A stretch of 51,179 bases of DNA from Dehalococcoidia bacterium (GTDB taxonomy: Bacteria > Chloroflexota > Dehalococcoidia > DSTF01 > WHTK01). Position 1 is the first letter of the stretch; each line of letters begins with the position of its first letter. The notes under the pieces are model-generated. The model made no database searches, had not been told where the DNA came from, and worked only from the letters and a program-made list of their open reading frames with translations. Location: assembly GCA_035574915.1 (NCBI GenBank), contig DATLYJ010000105.1, forward strand, positions 1 through 51,179, given 5' to 3'. The position numbers and the translations under genes were made by a program. Of this stretch, positions 1-8,518 are shown one piece after another.

Positions 1-905
1 ATGAGGTCCGGGTCCCGCCGTAGGATTTCGAGCTGTTCGGGATTTCGCAAGAGGTGAAAGAGGCCGTTGCCGATGAGGTTGGTGGTCGTCTCGTTGCCGG
101 CGATGAGCAGGAGCTCGGTGGTCGCGAACACCTCCTCCGCCGAGAGCTTGTCCCCCTCCTGCTCGGCCGCGACCAGGGCGCTGATCAGGTCCTCCCGCGG
201 CTCCCTTCGCCGCTCCTCGACCACGCCGGACAGATACTGGCGCAATTCGCGCGCCGCGAAGGTCGCGCGCCTCTGAGCGCTGTAGTCCTCGTTGAAGCCG
301 AGCGTGTTGGCGATGGCGTCTGACCACTCCTTGAACTGCTCGCGGTCCCCGGCCGGGATTCCGAGCATTTCGGCGATGACGATGACCGGCAGGGGATAGG
401 CGAGGTCGCGGATCACCTCGATCTCTCCGCGTTCCGCCGCCATATCCAGCAGCTCATCCACGATCTGTTCCACGCGGGGCCGCAGCGCCTCGACAGCCCG
501 CGGCGTGAAGGCGCGGCTTACGAGAGAGCGCAGACGCGTGTGGTCCGGCGGGTCCAGGCGCAGCATGGAGGGCGGCCGTTCGTACTCCTCCTGCGTCATT
601 GCGCCGGCGGCCAGCGCCTTGCGCCTCTGCTCCCAGAAGCCCTGGAGCTTTCGGTCGTCGGCTGAGAACCTCTGGTCCTTGAGAATGGCGCTTACGTCCT
701 CGAATCGGGTGAGGATCACACCAGGGAAGAGGCGGCTGCGGTGGATCGGGTCCTTCTCCCGGAGCTTGCGGTACAGCGGATAAGGGTCGGTCAGGTAACG
801 CTTTTCAAAGGGGTTGAAAGCGGCGCCGTCCTGCAGCAGTTCCCGGGCGAGGAGGACCCTTACGGCGACGGACTGGACGGCCTTGCTCAGGACACTGGGC
901 GCCAT
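1..905 (-). CDS. Cytochrome P450 (C-terminus off the left edge)
   Basis: An open frame starts at ATG 905 and runs leftward off the window, giving about 301 residues of what should be a ~400-residue enzyme. Visible landmarks are the LDPPDHTRLR stretch after helix C and the I-helix motif AGNETTT, with the acid at E272 and the conserved oxygen-activating threonines at 273-275. The heme-binding cysteine loop and ExxR motif lie beyond the edge. P450s are heme monooxygenases that hydroxylate small substrates using electrons from ferredoxin or flavoprotein partners; this one has no membrane anchor, as usual for bacterial class I enzymes. It is divergent from the CytX-like permease. A 7Fe ferredoxin lies 7.6 kb away, but I see no direct link. 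The substrate cannot be read from sequence. Confidence 0.93.
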   Translation of the reverse strand, partial: MAPSVLSKAVQSVAVRVLLARELLQDGAAFNPFEKRYLTDPYPLYRKLREKDPIHRSRLFPGVILTRFEDVSAILKDQRFSADDRKLQGFWEQRRKALAAGAMTQEEYERPPSMLRLDPPDHTRLRSLVSRAFTPRAVEALRPRVEQIVDELLDMAAERGEIEVIRDLAYPLPVIVIAEMLGIPAGDREQFKEWSDAIANTLGFNEDYSAQRRATFAARELRQYLSGVVEERRREPREDLISALVAAEQEGDKLSAEEVFATTELLLIAGNETTTNLIGNGLFHLLRNPEQLEILRRDPDL

Positions 906-1017
906 GATCCCTCCCTCGGCGACTGCAAGCGGGCCAGATTTGCTTCTACGCTGGCAGGTGGCGGATGTCAACTGCATCCCGCGCTTGTGCTAACATCGCG
1001 CCGTCAAGCGAATAGCG

Positions 1018-1106
1018 AAGGTGACGGGAGCCCGCGGGGGCTGAGAGGGCGCCATCGAGGCGTCGACCGTTTGGACCGGCCAGGTAATTCTGGCGCGGAA
1101 CACCGA
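1018..1106 (+). ncRNA. TPP riboswitch (THI element)
   Basis: The leader contains the CTGAGA box (1041-1046) and the second conserved half: GTTTGGACCGG followed by the CCAGGTAATTCTGGCGC hairpin (about 1068-1096). Together these match the thiamine pyrophosphate aptamer. A closing stem is visible between GGTG (1020-1023) and CACC (1101-1104). It lies just upstream of a perfect intrinsic terminator and a nucleobase-type permease gene. That arrangement is the expected one for ligand-induced transcription termination of a thiamine-precursor transporter. The call rests on pattern recognition of the conserved boxes; I could not run a covariance model. Confidence 0.88.
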
Positions 1107-1113
1107 CGATGAC

Positions 1114-1146
1114 ATGACCGCGGGACTCGGGACCGCGGTCATTTTG
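1114..1146 (+). terminator. Intrinsic terminator of the TPP riboswitch
   Basis: A perfect 10-bp stem (ATGACCGCGG at 1114-1123 with CCGCGGTCAT at 1133-1142) with a 9-nt loop is followed directly by a T run (1142-1145). It sits between the TPP aptamer and the permease start at 1183, so it is the probable expression platform. Its presence also argues against an upstream start codon at 1114, which would lie inside the stem. Confidence 0.85.
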
Positions 1147-1182
1147 CGGCGCCACCTTCGCCCAGGCAGAGGGGGCGGCAGC

Positions 1183-2613
1183 ATGGCGACCGAAGCGGCG
1201 GGCATCGAGATCATCGAGACCGAGGAGTGGGGCATCCGGCCGGTGCCGGAGAGCCACCGCCGCCTGCGCGGCATCGACTTCGCCATCCTCTGGGGCGACC
1301 TCGCCGTCAGCCTCCTGATCATCGCCGCTGGCAGCCTGCTCGTGCCGAGCCTTAGCACGCGCGACGCCCTGCTGGTGATCGTGATCGGGAATGTCGTTGG
1401 CGCCGCTCTGCTCGCGACGGCAGGGGTCATCGGCAGCAAGACGGGCGTGCCGACCATGGTGAGCCTCCGCGCCGTCCTTGGCATCCGCGGCTCCTACCTC
1501 GGCTCCGGATTGAACATCCTTCAGCTCGTCGGCTGGGCCGCCCTCGAGATCATCATCATGGCCAATCTGGCGAGCGGGCTCAGCGACCATTTTCTCGGCT
1601 TCCGCGGCTACTACTTCTGGCTCGCGGCGTTCGCCCTGCTCGGTACCGCCATGGCCCTGGGCGGGCCGGTAACGGTGGTGCGGCAGTGGATGCAGAAGTT
1701 CGGCGTCTGGGTTGTGCTTGCCGCATCCGTATGGCTTACGCTGCGGCTGTTCGACGCCTATGACTTCGACGCTATCTGGGACCGCGGCGGCGAAGGCGGG
1801 CTGCAGAACTTCTTCCACGGCCTCGACCTGGTGATCAGCCTGCCGGTCTCATGGCTGCCGCTCGTCGGCGACTACAGCCGTTTTGCCCGCAGGGCGGCGC
1901 CAGCAGCGGTCGGGACTTACGTGGGCTACGGGCTGGCAAACATCTGGTTCTTTGCCCTGGGCGCCCTGTACGTCTCTGCCCTCAACACCGACTACGTCGG
2001 CTTCTTCAACGGCGATGCCTTCGTCGACATGCTGGTGCCCCTGACGCTCGGCTGGCTGGCGCTGATTGCCTTGCTCGCGGGAGAGAGCGACGAGGTCTTT
2101 GCCAACATCTATTCGACGGCCGTGTCGCTGCGCAATGTCCTGCCCTGGGCCGGGCACGCGGCCCTCACGATTGCCGTCGGCGGGGTCGCGTTCGCGCTGG
2201 GCGTCATCCTGGACGCGCTCGCCTACGAGCCTTTCCTGCTGCTTATCGGCGGCGTCTTCGTGCCGCTGTTTGGCATCTTCCTGGCGGACTTTTTCGTACT
2301 GAGGTCCCAGCGTTACGACGTAGAGCAGCTTTACGGCAGCGGAGGCCCTTACTGGTACAGCGGCGGGTTCAACGTTACCGCGGTGGCGGTGTGGCTGGCC
2401 GGCTTCATCCTCTACACGCTGGCCGCGCAACCTTCCTGGCTGACGACGCACGACGAGTTCGACTTCGTCTCATGGGCGCCAGATACGATCCCGTTCATCG
2501 ACGACATCGGCGGGACCGCGCCGGCCTTCGTGTTTAGCTTCCTGGCCTATCTCCTGGTGTCGCGTCTCCTGGTACGCGCGCCGAGCGCGGCGCAGTCTAC
2601 AGCCGGGGCCTGA
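1183..2613 (+). CDS. cytX: NCS1-family permease, probable hydroxymethylpyrimidine/thiamine-precursor transporter (CytX-like)
   Basis: This 476-residue polytopic membrane protein belongs to the nucleobase:cation symporter-1 family. It has about 12 hydrophobic segments starting around residue 28, and an early NxxG/PxxG-rich region (GVPTMVSLRAVLGIRG) typical of the family. The start chosen is ATG 1183. A longer frame reaches ATG 1114, but that codon lies inside the riboswitch terminator. Known NCS1 members import cytosine, purines, allantoin or hydantoins; the CytX branch is associated with TPP riboswitches and imports the thiamine pyrimidine precursor HMP. The substrate call therefore comes mainly from the riboswitch. 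No other thiamine genes are in the window, so the gene appears to be a stand-alone salvage unit. Confidence 0.85.
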   Translation: MATEAAGIEIIETEEWGIRPVPESHRRLRGIDFAILWGDLAVSLLIIAAGSLLVPSLSTRDALLVIVIGNVVGAALLATAGVIGSKTGVPTMVSLRAVLGIRGSYLGSGLNILQLVGWAALEIIIMANLASGLSDHFLGFRGYYFWLAAFALLGTAMALGGPVTVVRQWMQKFGVWVVLAASVWLTLRLFDAYDFDAIWDRGGEGGLQNFFHGLDLVISLPVSWLPLVGDYSRFARRAAPAAVGTYVGYGLANIWFFALGALYVSALNTDYVGFFNGDAFVDMLVPLTLGWLALIALLAGESDEVFANIYSTAVSLRNVLPWAGHAALTIAVGGVAFALGVILDALAYEPFLLLIGGVFVPLFGIFLADFFVLRSQRYDVEQLYGSGGPYWYSGGFNVTAVAVWLAGFILYTLAAQPSWLTTHDEFDFVSWAPDTIPFIDDIGGTAPAFVFSFLAYLLVSRLLVRAPSAAQSTAGA

Positions 2614-2617
2614 CGCC

Positions 2618-3151
2618 TCACCGGGGCTTCGCCCTGAAAAGCGCCCTCAGCCAACCCTCGTCCGGCTTCTCGGAGATGCCGATGCGGGTTATGAAGCGCT
2701 CGATCATCTGGTTGAACTCCGCCTCGAGCTCCTCTATCTCGCGCGCCCGTTTGTCGGCCGACTCCCGCACGGCGGCTGCTTCCGCGATTATCGCCTCGGC
2801 CTGGCGGCGGGCGTCCTCGATGCGGCGCTCGGCTTCGAGCTGCGCGCGTTCGCGCACCTGCTGCGCCTCCACCTCGGCCGAGGTGAGGATCGACTGGATC
2901 TGGGCTTCGGCCGACAGACGCAAGGCCCGCAGCGACTCCATGAGCAGCGACATTTCGCGCTCACGGGTTGCGCGGGCGTCCTCGAGGGCCTCCAGGCGGA
3001 TCTTGGCCGCTTCCTCCAGGGCCTTTTCGAGCGCTTCGCGCGCACGGCGATAGGCAAGCTCGGCCAGCGTGCCCTGCGATTGGAGGGCGTCCAGATTGCG
3101 CAGGCGCTCGAGGAGCTCCGAGCGGGTGGTAGGCGCCGGCTCTTCTTGCAT
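2618..3151 (-). CDS. Coiled-coil protein of unknown function
   Basis: A 177-residue, highly charged protein, almost entirely predicted alpha-helical coiled coil between residues ~10 and ~150. It is rich in Glu, Ala, Arg and Gln with heptad-like spacing, and ends in a short basic tail (LRALFRAKPR). No signal peptide or membrane segment is visible. It resembles, in composition only, the helical parts of DivIVA-like or ATP-synthase-stalk-like proteins, but I see no diagnostic motif. It converges tail-to-tail with the permease (4-nt gap) and diverges from the SH3/CARDB protein. A TGTTATGAT extended -10-like element lies at 3187-3195, which could be its promoter. Function is not assigned. Confidence 0.7.
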   Translation of the reverse strand: MQEEPAPTTRSELLERLRNLDALQSQGTLAELAYRRAREALEKALEEAAKIRLEALEDARATREREMSLLMESLRALRLSAEAQIQSILTSAEVEAQQVRERAQLEAERRIEDARRQAEAIIAEAAAVRESADKRAREIEELEAEFNQMIERFITRIGISEKPDEGWLRALFRAKPR

Positions 3152-3313
3152 ACGTCTCTACATAAATGGATCGCAGGCGGGGCCTAATCATAACAGTCCT
3201 GGCGGCCCAAGGAGGGTGTGAGGCCCTGGATGGCCCTGCACCGCCTCTCTGAGGGAACCGGCCGTGGTGGGGCATCGATTCCATGCCCGGGCGCGGGCCG
3301 ATGCTAGAATGAG

Positions 3314-4285
3314 ATGCCGCAGATGCAACATACGCCTAGAGGGCATTCGGGGTCGGGGCCTGGCGAGAGCTACGACGGGGCGCCGGAGGGCGAGCGTCGC
3401 GGCTTTTCGCCCTTCAACTTCCTGTTCGGCTTCGGCGTCGGCACCTTCGTCGGCGTTGGCCTTGCGCTCCTTGCCTTCGCGATGGTCGACGAGGAGCCTC
3501 CGCCTCGCGCCACCGTCAGGCAACCGGACGCGCCCGTGCTCGCGACCAGCACGGCCGCGCCGGCCGTGGAGTCGCGCCCGAGGGCGAAGACCGCCCTCGA
3601 CGTCCGCCTTGGGCCGGGGAACGGCTTCGCCGTTGTCGGCGTGCTGGCAAAGGGCGATAGCGTCGAGGTCACGGGAAGAGACGACGCCGGCGAGTGGCTC
3701 GCGATCAGGTTCCCGCCCGGTTCGTCCGGGCGGGGCTGGATACCGGTGACGTCGGTCGACGAACCGCCGGACGTGACGCGGCTCGCGGTGCTCCTGCCGA
3801 CGCCCCTGCCGCGCACGATCTCGACTTTCCCACCCGGCGCCTTCAACGACGGCGAGCGCCAGGGAACCGGCGCCAGCATCGTGCCCACCCGTACGCCCGA
3901 CCCCAACGCGACTCCGGAACTGCGCCCCGGGCCTGCCGACCTCGTCGTCACAGCCGTGCGACTGCTGCCGGACCGGAGGATCTCGGTCACGGTCGCTAAC
4001 CGCGGTCCCAATGACCTGGTTGGCTTCACGATCTTCGTGGTCGTGCGAGACCTCGGCGCCCGCAGCGAGCAGCTTAGCCTCGCCATCCCCTTCCTGCGCG
4101 TCGGCGCGACCGCGACGCTGCAGACAACCTCGCTGCATGTCACAGGGGAAGAAGTCTATCAGGCGATCGTCGACCCATTTGGTTCCGCGCCAGACGTGGA
4201 CCGTACCAACAACTCCTTCCAGGTCACGCTGGTGGCGCCTACTCCCACTCCCACGGTCACGCCAACGCCGAACCCGCTGGACTGA
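3314..4285 (+). CDS. Membrane-anchored protein with bacterial SH3 and CARDB-like domains
   Basis: This protein of 323 residues has a short cytoplasmic N-terminus, one transmembrane segment around residues 36-58 (a glycine-rich FGVGTFVGVGLALLAF core), and a Pro-rich linker. An SH3-like domain follows at about residues 90-155 (DVRLGPGNGFAVVGVLAKGD, ending in GWIPV). A CARDB-like immunoglobulin-fold domain occupies about 205-310 (ADLVVTAVRL, then VANRGPNDLVGF and DRTNNSF). It ends in a Thr/Pro-rich tail. SH3 domains of this kind often bind peptidoglycan, and CARDB modules are extracellular adhesion-type folds. A surface or cell-wall role is likely but inferred. It precedes the AAA+/VWA operon, which has its own promoter. 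Confidence 0.8.
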   Translation: MPQMQHTPRGHSGSGPGESYDGAPEGERRGFSPFNFLFGFGVGTFVGVGLALLAFAMVDEEPPPRATVRQPDAPVLATSTAAPAVESRPRAKTALDVRLGPGNGFAVVGVLAKGDSVEVTGRDDAGEWLAIRFPPGSSGRGWIPVTSVDEPPDVTRLAVLLPTPLPRTISTFPPGAFNDGERQGTGASIVPTRTPDPNATPELRPGPADLVVTAVRLLPDRRISVTVANRGPNDLVGFTIFVVVRDLGARSEQLSLAIPFLRVGATATLQTTSLHVTGEEVYQAIVDPFGSAPDVDRTNNSFQVTLVAPTPTPTVTPTPNPLD

Positions 4286-4320
4286 AACGCGAGCGCTATG
4301 ACCGCGGGGGCGGACTTCTA

Positions 4321-4349
4321 CTGGCAATGCCTATCCGTGCAGGTATAAT
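4321..4349 (+). promoter_or_regulatory. Sigma-70-type promoter for the AAA+/VWA operon
   Basis: A perfect TATAAT lies at 4344-4349, with CTGGCA at 4321-4326 exactly 17 bp upstream. Transcription would start near 4356, giving a leader of about 70 nt before the GTG start at 4428. Confidence 0.6.
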
Positions 4350-4427
4350 TGCGATGCCTGCGGACGACGGAGTCCAGTGCATGGATTACCAGTCGCGTGC
4401 GCTGGACCTAGGAGGTAGTGAGGGAAC

Positions 4428-5822
4428 GTGGCAGGAAAACCAAAGACGCTAGGCGAGCTCAAGGCTTCCGGATACCGGGTCCTGAGCGTGAAAGAAGAGA
4501 TGCGCAAGAACCTCATCGCGAAGATGAGGGCGGGCGTAGAGCTGTTCCCGGGGATTGTCGGCTTCGAGGAATCGGTCATTCCCCAGCTTCAGAACGCGAT
4601 CCTTTCAGGGCAGGACATCATCCTTCTCGGCGAGCGGGGGCAGGCGAAGTCGCGGCTGACCCGGGCGCTGGTAGCCCTCCTTGACGAGGAGACCCCGATC
4701 GTCGAGGGCAGCGAGATCAACGACAACCCCTTCGAGCCCGTCTCGAAGTACGCGCGCGACATCGTCAACGAAAAGGGTGACGACACCCCGATCGAATGGA
4801 TCGGCCGCGACCGGCGTTATGGTGAGAAGCTTGCCACGCCCGACATTACAATCGCCGACCTCATCGGCGAGGTGGACCCAATCAAGGTCGCCGAGGGCCG
4901 CTATCTGGCCGACGAGTTGACGATCCACTACGGCCTCATCCCCCGGACGAACCGCGGCATCTTCTGCATCAACGAGCTCCCGGACCTGGCGGAGCGCATC
5001 CAGGTAGGCCTCTTCAACATCATGGAGGAGCGCGACGTCCAGATCCGCGGCTACCAGATCCGCTTGCCCCTGGACGTCTTCATCGTCTCCACGGCGAACC
5101 CGGAAGACTACACCAACCGCGGCCGCATCATCACGCCCCTGAAAGACCGCTACGGGGCCCAGATCCGCACCCACTACCCGCGCCAGGTCGAGCACGAGAT
5201 CGGCATCATGGAGCAGGAGCGGATGCGCTTCGACGACGAGGAGTACCGCGTCTTCGTGCCGCAGTACATGAAGGAAATCGTCGCCGAGATCAGCCGCCTC
5301 GCGCGCCGCAGCCCGGACGTCAACCAGCGCTCCGGTGTTTCCGTGCGCGCCTCCATCGCCAACTACGAAAGCCTGCTTGCCAACGCGATGCGACGGGCGA
5401 TCCACACGAGCGAGAATGAAGTCGTGCCCCGGGTCAGCGACCTGCCCTTCGTAATCCCGGCGATCCAGGGCAAGGTTGAATTCGAGACCGTCGAAGAGGG
5501 CAAGGAAGAGCAGATCATCGAGAAGCTCATCCAGGGGGCGATCATTGCCGTCTTCAACCGCTTCTTCAGCGTCTCGGAGTTCGACGACGTAATCACGCGC
5601 TTCAAGTCCGGCATCTCTGTCGAGGTCGGCGACATGATGCCCTCGGACAACTACACTCGCATCCTCAAGCAGGTCGAGGGGCTCGAGAAGCAGATGGCGA
5701 AGGTGGAGGCTAAGACGCCTCCGCAGGTCGCCTCCGCCATCGAGTTCATTCTCGAGGGCCTGCACCTCAACAAGCGCCTGAACAAGGACAAGGTTGGGGC
5801 CAGGGTCCAGTACAGGGGCTGA
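4428..5822 (+). CDS. AAA+ ATPase of the magnesium-chelatase ChlI / MoxR type
   Basis: This 464-residue ATPase starts at GTG 4428, 12 nt after an AGGAGG ribosome-binding site (4410-4415). Walker A is GERGQAKS (residues 68-75), the Walker B region reads GIFCINELPDL, and the sensor-like VSTANPEDYT follows. The C-terminal third carries the helical lid and a charged helical extension. It is closest in outline to BchI/ChlI-like and MoxR ATPases, which work with a VWA-domain partner to remodel or load metals into target proteins. The VWA partner is encoded 25 nt downstream, so the two almost certainly act as one complex. No ChlH-like large subunit or tetrapyrrole gene is present, so a true Mg-chelatase role is unlikely. 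Confidence 0.9.
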   Translation: MAGKPKTLGELKASGYRVLSVKEEMRKNLIAKMRAGVELFPGIVGFEESVIPQLQNAILSGQDIILLGERGQAKSRLTRALVALLDEETPIVEGSEINDNPFEPVSKYARDIVNEKGDDTPIEWIGRDRRYGEKLATPDITIADLIGEVDPIKVAEGRYLADELTIHYGLIPRTNRGIFCINELPDLAERIQVGLFNIMEERDVQIRGYQIRLPLDVFIVSTANPEDYTNRGRIITPLKDRYGAQIRTHYPRQVEHEIGIMEQERMRFDDEEYRVFVPQYMKEIVAEISRLARRSPDVNQRSGVSVRASIANYESLLANAMRRAIHTSENEVVPRVSDLPFVIPAIQGKVEFETVEEGKEEQIIEKLIQGAIIAVFNRFFSVSEFDDVITRFKSGISVEVGDMMPSDNYTRILKQVEGLEKQMAKVEAKTPPQVASAIEFILEGLHLNKRLNKDKVGARVQYRG

Positions 5823-5847
5823 CTCCGCCAGGTCCCGAGGTAATCCC

Positions 5848-8094
5848 ATGGTCATCAGATACCGCTACTCAGAGTGGGACGGTACTCAAGAGATACCGCC
5901 GCTCGACCCTGACGACATTCTCAATGCCCTCACGGACGACCTGATGAACTTCGGGGACCTGCAGCACGCGCTGCGGAACCTGCTGCAGCGCGGCATGCGC
6001 GACCCCATGGGGCAGCGAATGCAGGGCCTGCGCGACCTCCTGCAGCAACTGCGGCAGCAGCGCCGCGCCACCCTCGACCGCTTCAACCTCTCGTCCGTGT
6101 TCGAGGACATCCAGAGGCGCCTCCAGGACATCCTGGAGAAGGAGCGCAGGACGCTCGAACAGCGCCTCCAGGACCCTTCGGCAAGCTCGGGGCAAAGCCC
6201 GGACGCCAGTGAGAGAGAGCCGGGCGATGAGGGCGGACTCCAGGACGGGGAACCGTCCGAAGGCATGGAGGGTCAAGAAGGCCAGCAAGGTCAGCAGTCC
6301 GGCCGGCAGCAGGGCATGCGGCCGCGGGGCCAGCAGCAGTCGGGCCGGCCCCAGATGGGCCAGCGTGGCCAGCAAGGCGACCAGGGCGAGGGCCAGCAAG
6401 GCCAGCCCGGCGACGGGCTCTCGGAGGAGGAGCGCAAGCAATTCTCCGAGATGCTCAAGAACATGATCGAGAGGAAGAAGAACTTCCTCGACAACCTGCC
6501 CCAGGACCTCGGCGGCCAGATGAAGGACCTCCAGAACTACGAGTTCATGGACCCCGAGGCCCAGGCCGAGTTTCAGCAGCTCATGGAGATGCTGAAGCAG
6601 GCAATGATGCAGACGTTCTTCCAGGACCTGCAGTCCCAGATCGCGAACATGTCCCCGGAGGACATGGAGCGCCTCAAGAACATGGTCCGCGACCTGAACC
6701 AGATGCTGTCCGAGAAGATGGCCGGCGGGGAGCCGAACTTCAACCAGTTCATGCAGCAGTACGGCGACCTCTTCGGGGACAACCCCCCGCAGAGCCTCGA
6801 AGAGCTCATCGAGCAGATGCAGCGCCAGGTGGCGCAAATGCAGAACCTGCTCGATTCCATGCCTGCGGACATGCGCCAGCAGCTCCAGGACCTGCTGATG
6901 GACAAGATCGGCGACCCCGAGCTACGGGATGAGCTCGCCGAACTGGCCGCGAACCTCGAGTTCCTCTACCCGCAGCGAGACCTTCGCAACCAGTACCCCT
7001 TCCGCGGCGACGAGGAGTTGAACCTGCAGCAGGCCATGGAGCTCATGGGCCGCATGCAGGATATGGACGAGATCGAGCGCCAGCTGGAGCGCACCCAGTA
7101 CGGTGGCGACATCGATGACATCGACCCCGAGAAGCTGCGTGAGCTCCTCGGCGACGAAGCCTACGAGACGCTACAACAGCTAAAGCAGTTCCTCGAGATA
7201 CTCGAGGAGGCGGGTTATATCCGCAAGCGCGGCAATACCTGGGAGCTGACCCCGCGCGGCACCAGGAAGATCGGCCAGAAGGCCCTTGGCGAGATATACG
7301 CGCAACTTAAGAAGGAAAACCTCGGCAAGCACAAGATTGACTACGCTGGCCGGGGCGTCGACCGCTCGGATGACACGAAGGTCTACGAGTTCGGCGACCC
7401 GTTCCACCTTCACCTAGAGAAGACGATCATGAACGCGCTCAAGCGGGAGGGGGAGCCGCCGCCGATCCATCTCCAGAAGGACGACTTCGAGATCTGGAAG
7501 TCGGAGGCGCTGACCCAGACCGCCACGGTCATGATGGTCGACCTTTCGTGGTCGATGGCGCTGCGCGGCAGCTTCCAGGCAGCGAAGAAGGTCGCGATGG
7601 CGCTGCAAAACCTGATCAGCACCAGCTTCGCGCGCGACAAGCTGTACATAATCGGCTTCTCGGCCTACGCGCGCGAACTGAAGCCGGAACAGCTGCCCTA
7701 CGTGCGCTGGGATGAGAGCGTCCTGGGTACGAACATGCACCACGCCCTCATGCTCGCCCAGAACCTGCTGGCGAAGCACAAGGTGGGCACACGCCAGATC
7801 ATCATGATCTCGGACGGCGAGCCGACGGCGCACCTGGAGCGCGGCCGGTCGTACTTCGCCTACCCGCCGAGCCCGATCACCATCCGCGAGACTCTCAAGG
7901 AAGTAAAGCGCTGCACCCAGAAGAAGATCACCATCAACACCTTCATGCTGGACCGCAACTACTACCTCAAAGAGTTCGTGAACCAGATGGCGAAGATGAA
8001 CAAGGGCCGCGTCTTCTACACGACCCCGGACCACCTCGGCGAGTACATCCTCATCGACTACGTCCGCAACAAGCGCAAGTCACTGCGCGGCTAG
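5848..8094 (+). CDS. VWA-domain protein, partner of the AAA+ ATPase
   Basis: A 748-residue protein that starts at ATG 5848; an in-frame upstream ATG at 5794 would overlap the ATPase gene. The N-terminal ~120 residues are helical. They are followed by a low-complexity Gln/Gly/Arg-rich linker (about residues 125-200) and a long helical Met/Gln-rich middle. The C-terminal VWA domain (about 555-745) has a MIDAS motif DLSWS at residues 565-569 and a later SDGEPT. This matches the ChlD/CoxE/ViaA style of metal-ion-dependent partner for MoxR-type ATPases. An in-frame palindromic element lies near residues 109-117. Substrate or client is unknown. Confidence 0.88.
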   Translation: MVIRYRYSEWDGTQEIPPLDPDDILNALTDDLMNFGDLQHALRNLLQRGMRDPMGQRMQGLRDLLQQLRQQRRATLDRFNLSSVFEDIQRRLQDILEKERRTLEQRLQDPSASSGQSPDASEREPGDEGGLQDGEPSEGMEGQEGQQGQQSGRQQGMRPRGQQQSGRPQMGQRGQQGDQGEGQQGQPGDGLSEEERKQFSEMLKNMIERKKNFLDNLPQDLGGQMKDLQNYEFMDPEAQAEFQQLMEMLKQAMMQTFFQDLQSQIANMSPEDMERLKNMVRDLNQMLSEKMAGGEPNFNQFMQQYGDLFGDNPPQSLEELIEQMQRQVAQMQNLLDSMPADMRQQLQDLLMDKIGDPELRDELAELAANLEFLYPQRDLRNQYPFRGDEELNLQQAMELMGRMQDMDEIERQLERTQYGGDIDDIDPEKLRELLGDEAYETLQQLKQFLEILEEAGYIRKRGNTWELTPRGTRKIGQKALGEIYAQLKKENLGKHKIDYAGRGVDRSDDTKVYEFGDPFHLHLEKTIMNALKREGEPPPIHLQKDDFEIWKSEALTQTATVMMVDLSWSMALRGSFQAAKKVAMALQNLISTSFARDKLYIIGFSAYARELKPEQLPYVRWDESVLGTNMHHALMLAQNLLAKHKVGTRQIIMISDGEPTAHLERGRSYFAYPPSPITIRETLKEVKRCTQKKITINTFMLDRNYYLKEFVNQMAKMNKGRVFYTTPDHLGEYILIDYVRNKRKSLRG
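6172..6198 (+). repeat. Short palindromic element inserted in frame in the VWA gene
   Basis: The stretch beginning GACCCTTCGGCAAGCTCGGG encodes DPSASSGQ. It closely resembles the dispersed CCCTTCGACAAGCTCAGGGC-type element that recurs in many uncultured bacterial genomes and gives PSTSSGQ-like peptides when it lies inside genes. Here it falls in the non-conserved linker between helical regions, where an insertion would be tolerated. I saw only this copy in the window. Confidence 0.5.
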
Positions 8095-8121
8095 CGTCCG
8101 AACGCAGCGCAAGCACGCGAA

Positions 8122-8149
8122 GGCCGGGCGAAGAGCCCGGCCTTTCGTT
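8122..8149 (+). terminator. Intrinsic terminator after the AAA+/VWA operon
   Basis: A perfect 8-bp stem, GGCCGGGC (8122-8129) with GCCCGGCC (8135-8142), a 5-nt loop and a trailing TTTCGTT. It lies 27 nt after the VWA stop codon. Confidence 0.8.
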
Positions 8150-8425
8150 CCGGACAAGGCGGCGCAGGCGAGAGCGGCGTTTCGCGGAACGAGACATACC
8201 GGCGTTTCTACAGGCTGATGCCTGGGCCCCTGCCTCTCGGTCACTTCCGGCACCCGGAGTGGGCTCTCGCCCGCAGGTCGCCCTTCGCCAGGCATGGCAA
8301 CCGAGCCCGGCGCTGAGGGGCCGCGGCGGTAGTGCGACCCCTAAGCGGCAGCTCAGGACGCCGCCGCCCGCACGCGACATCGACATGGGCGCACGACCGA
8401 TGGCGATTTTCCTAAAAAGGCCGTA
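8150..8425. other. Non-coding gap upstream of the ferredoxin gene
   Basis: About 275 bases with no convincing gene on either strand. Small frames exist on the minus strand but lack a ribosome-binding site and family resemblance. Local inverted repeats occur (for example CGTTCC near 8146 with GGAACG near 8186), but I recognise no riboswitch or known RNA. Confidence 0.4.
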
Positions 8426-8449
8426 TTTGCGAAGTGAATACTTCGTAAA
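8426..8449. promoter_or_regulatory. Inverted repeat upstream of the ferredoxin gene, possible operator
   Basis: Arms TTTGCGAAGT and ACTTCGTAAA (one mismatch) flank a 4-nt centre in an AT-rich pocket 70 nt before the ferredoxin start. The symmetry and position suit a dimeric regulator site. No regulator gene is adjacent, so the binder is unknown. Confidence 0.45.
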
Positions 8450-8518
8450 CTGCTTCCACCTACCGTTGAGCCGCCCGATAATTGGCATGCTGCGCTTTCT
8501 GGGAAGAAGGAGAAAGAC

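Noticed and set aside
1114-1182. ATG 1114 as the permease start
   Set aside because: It lies within the riboswitch terminator stem, and the added residues have no family match.
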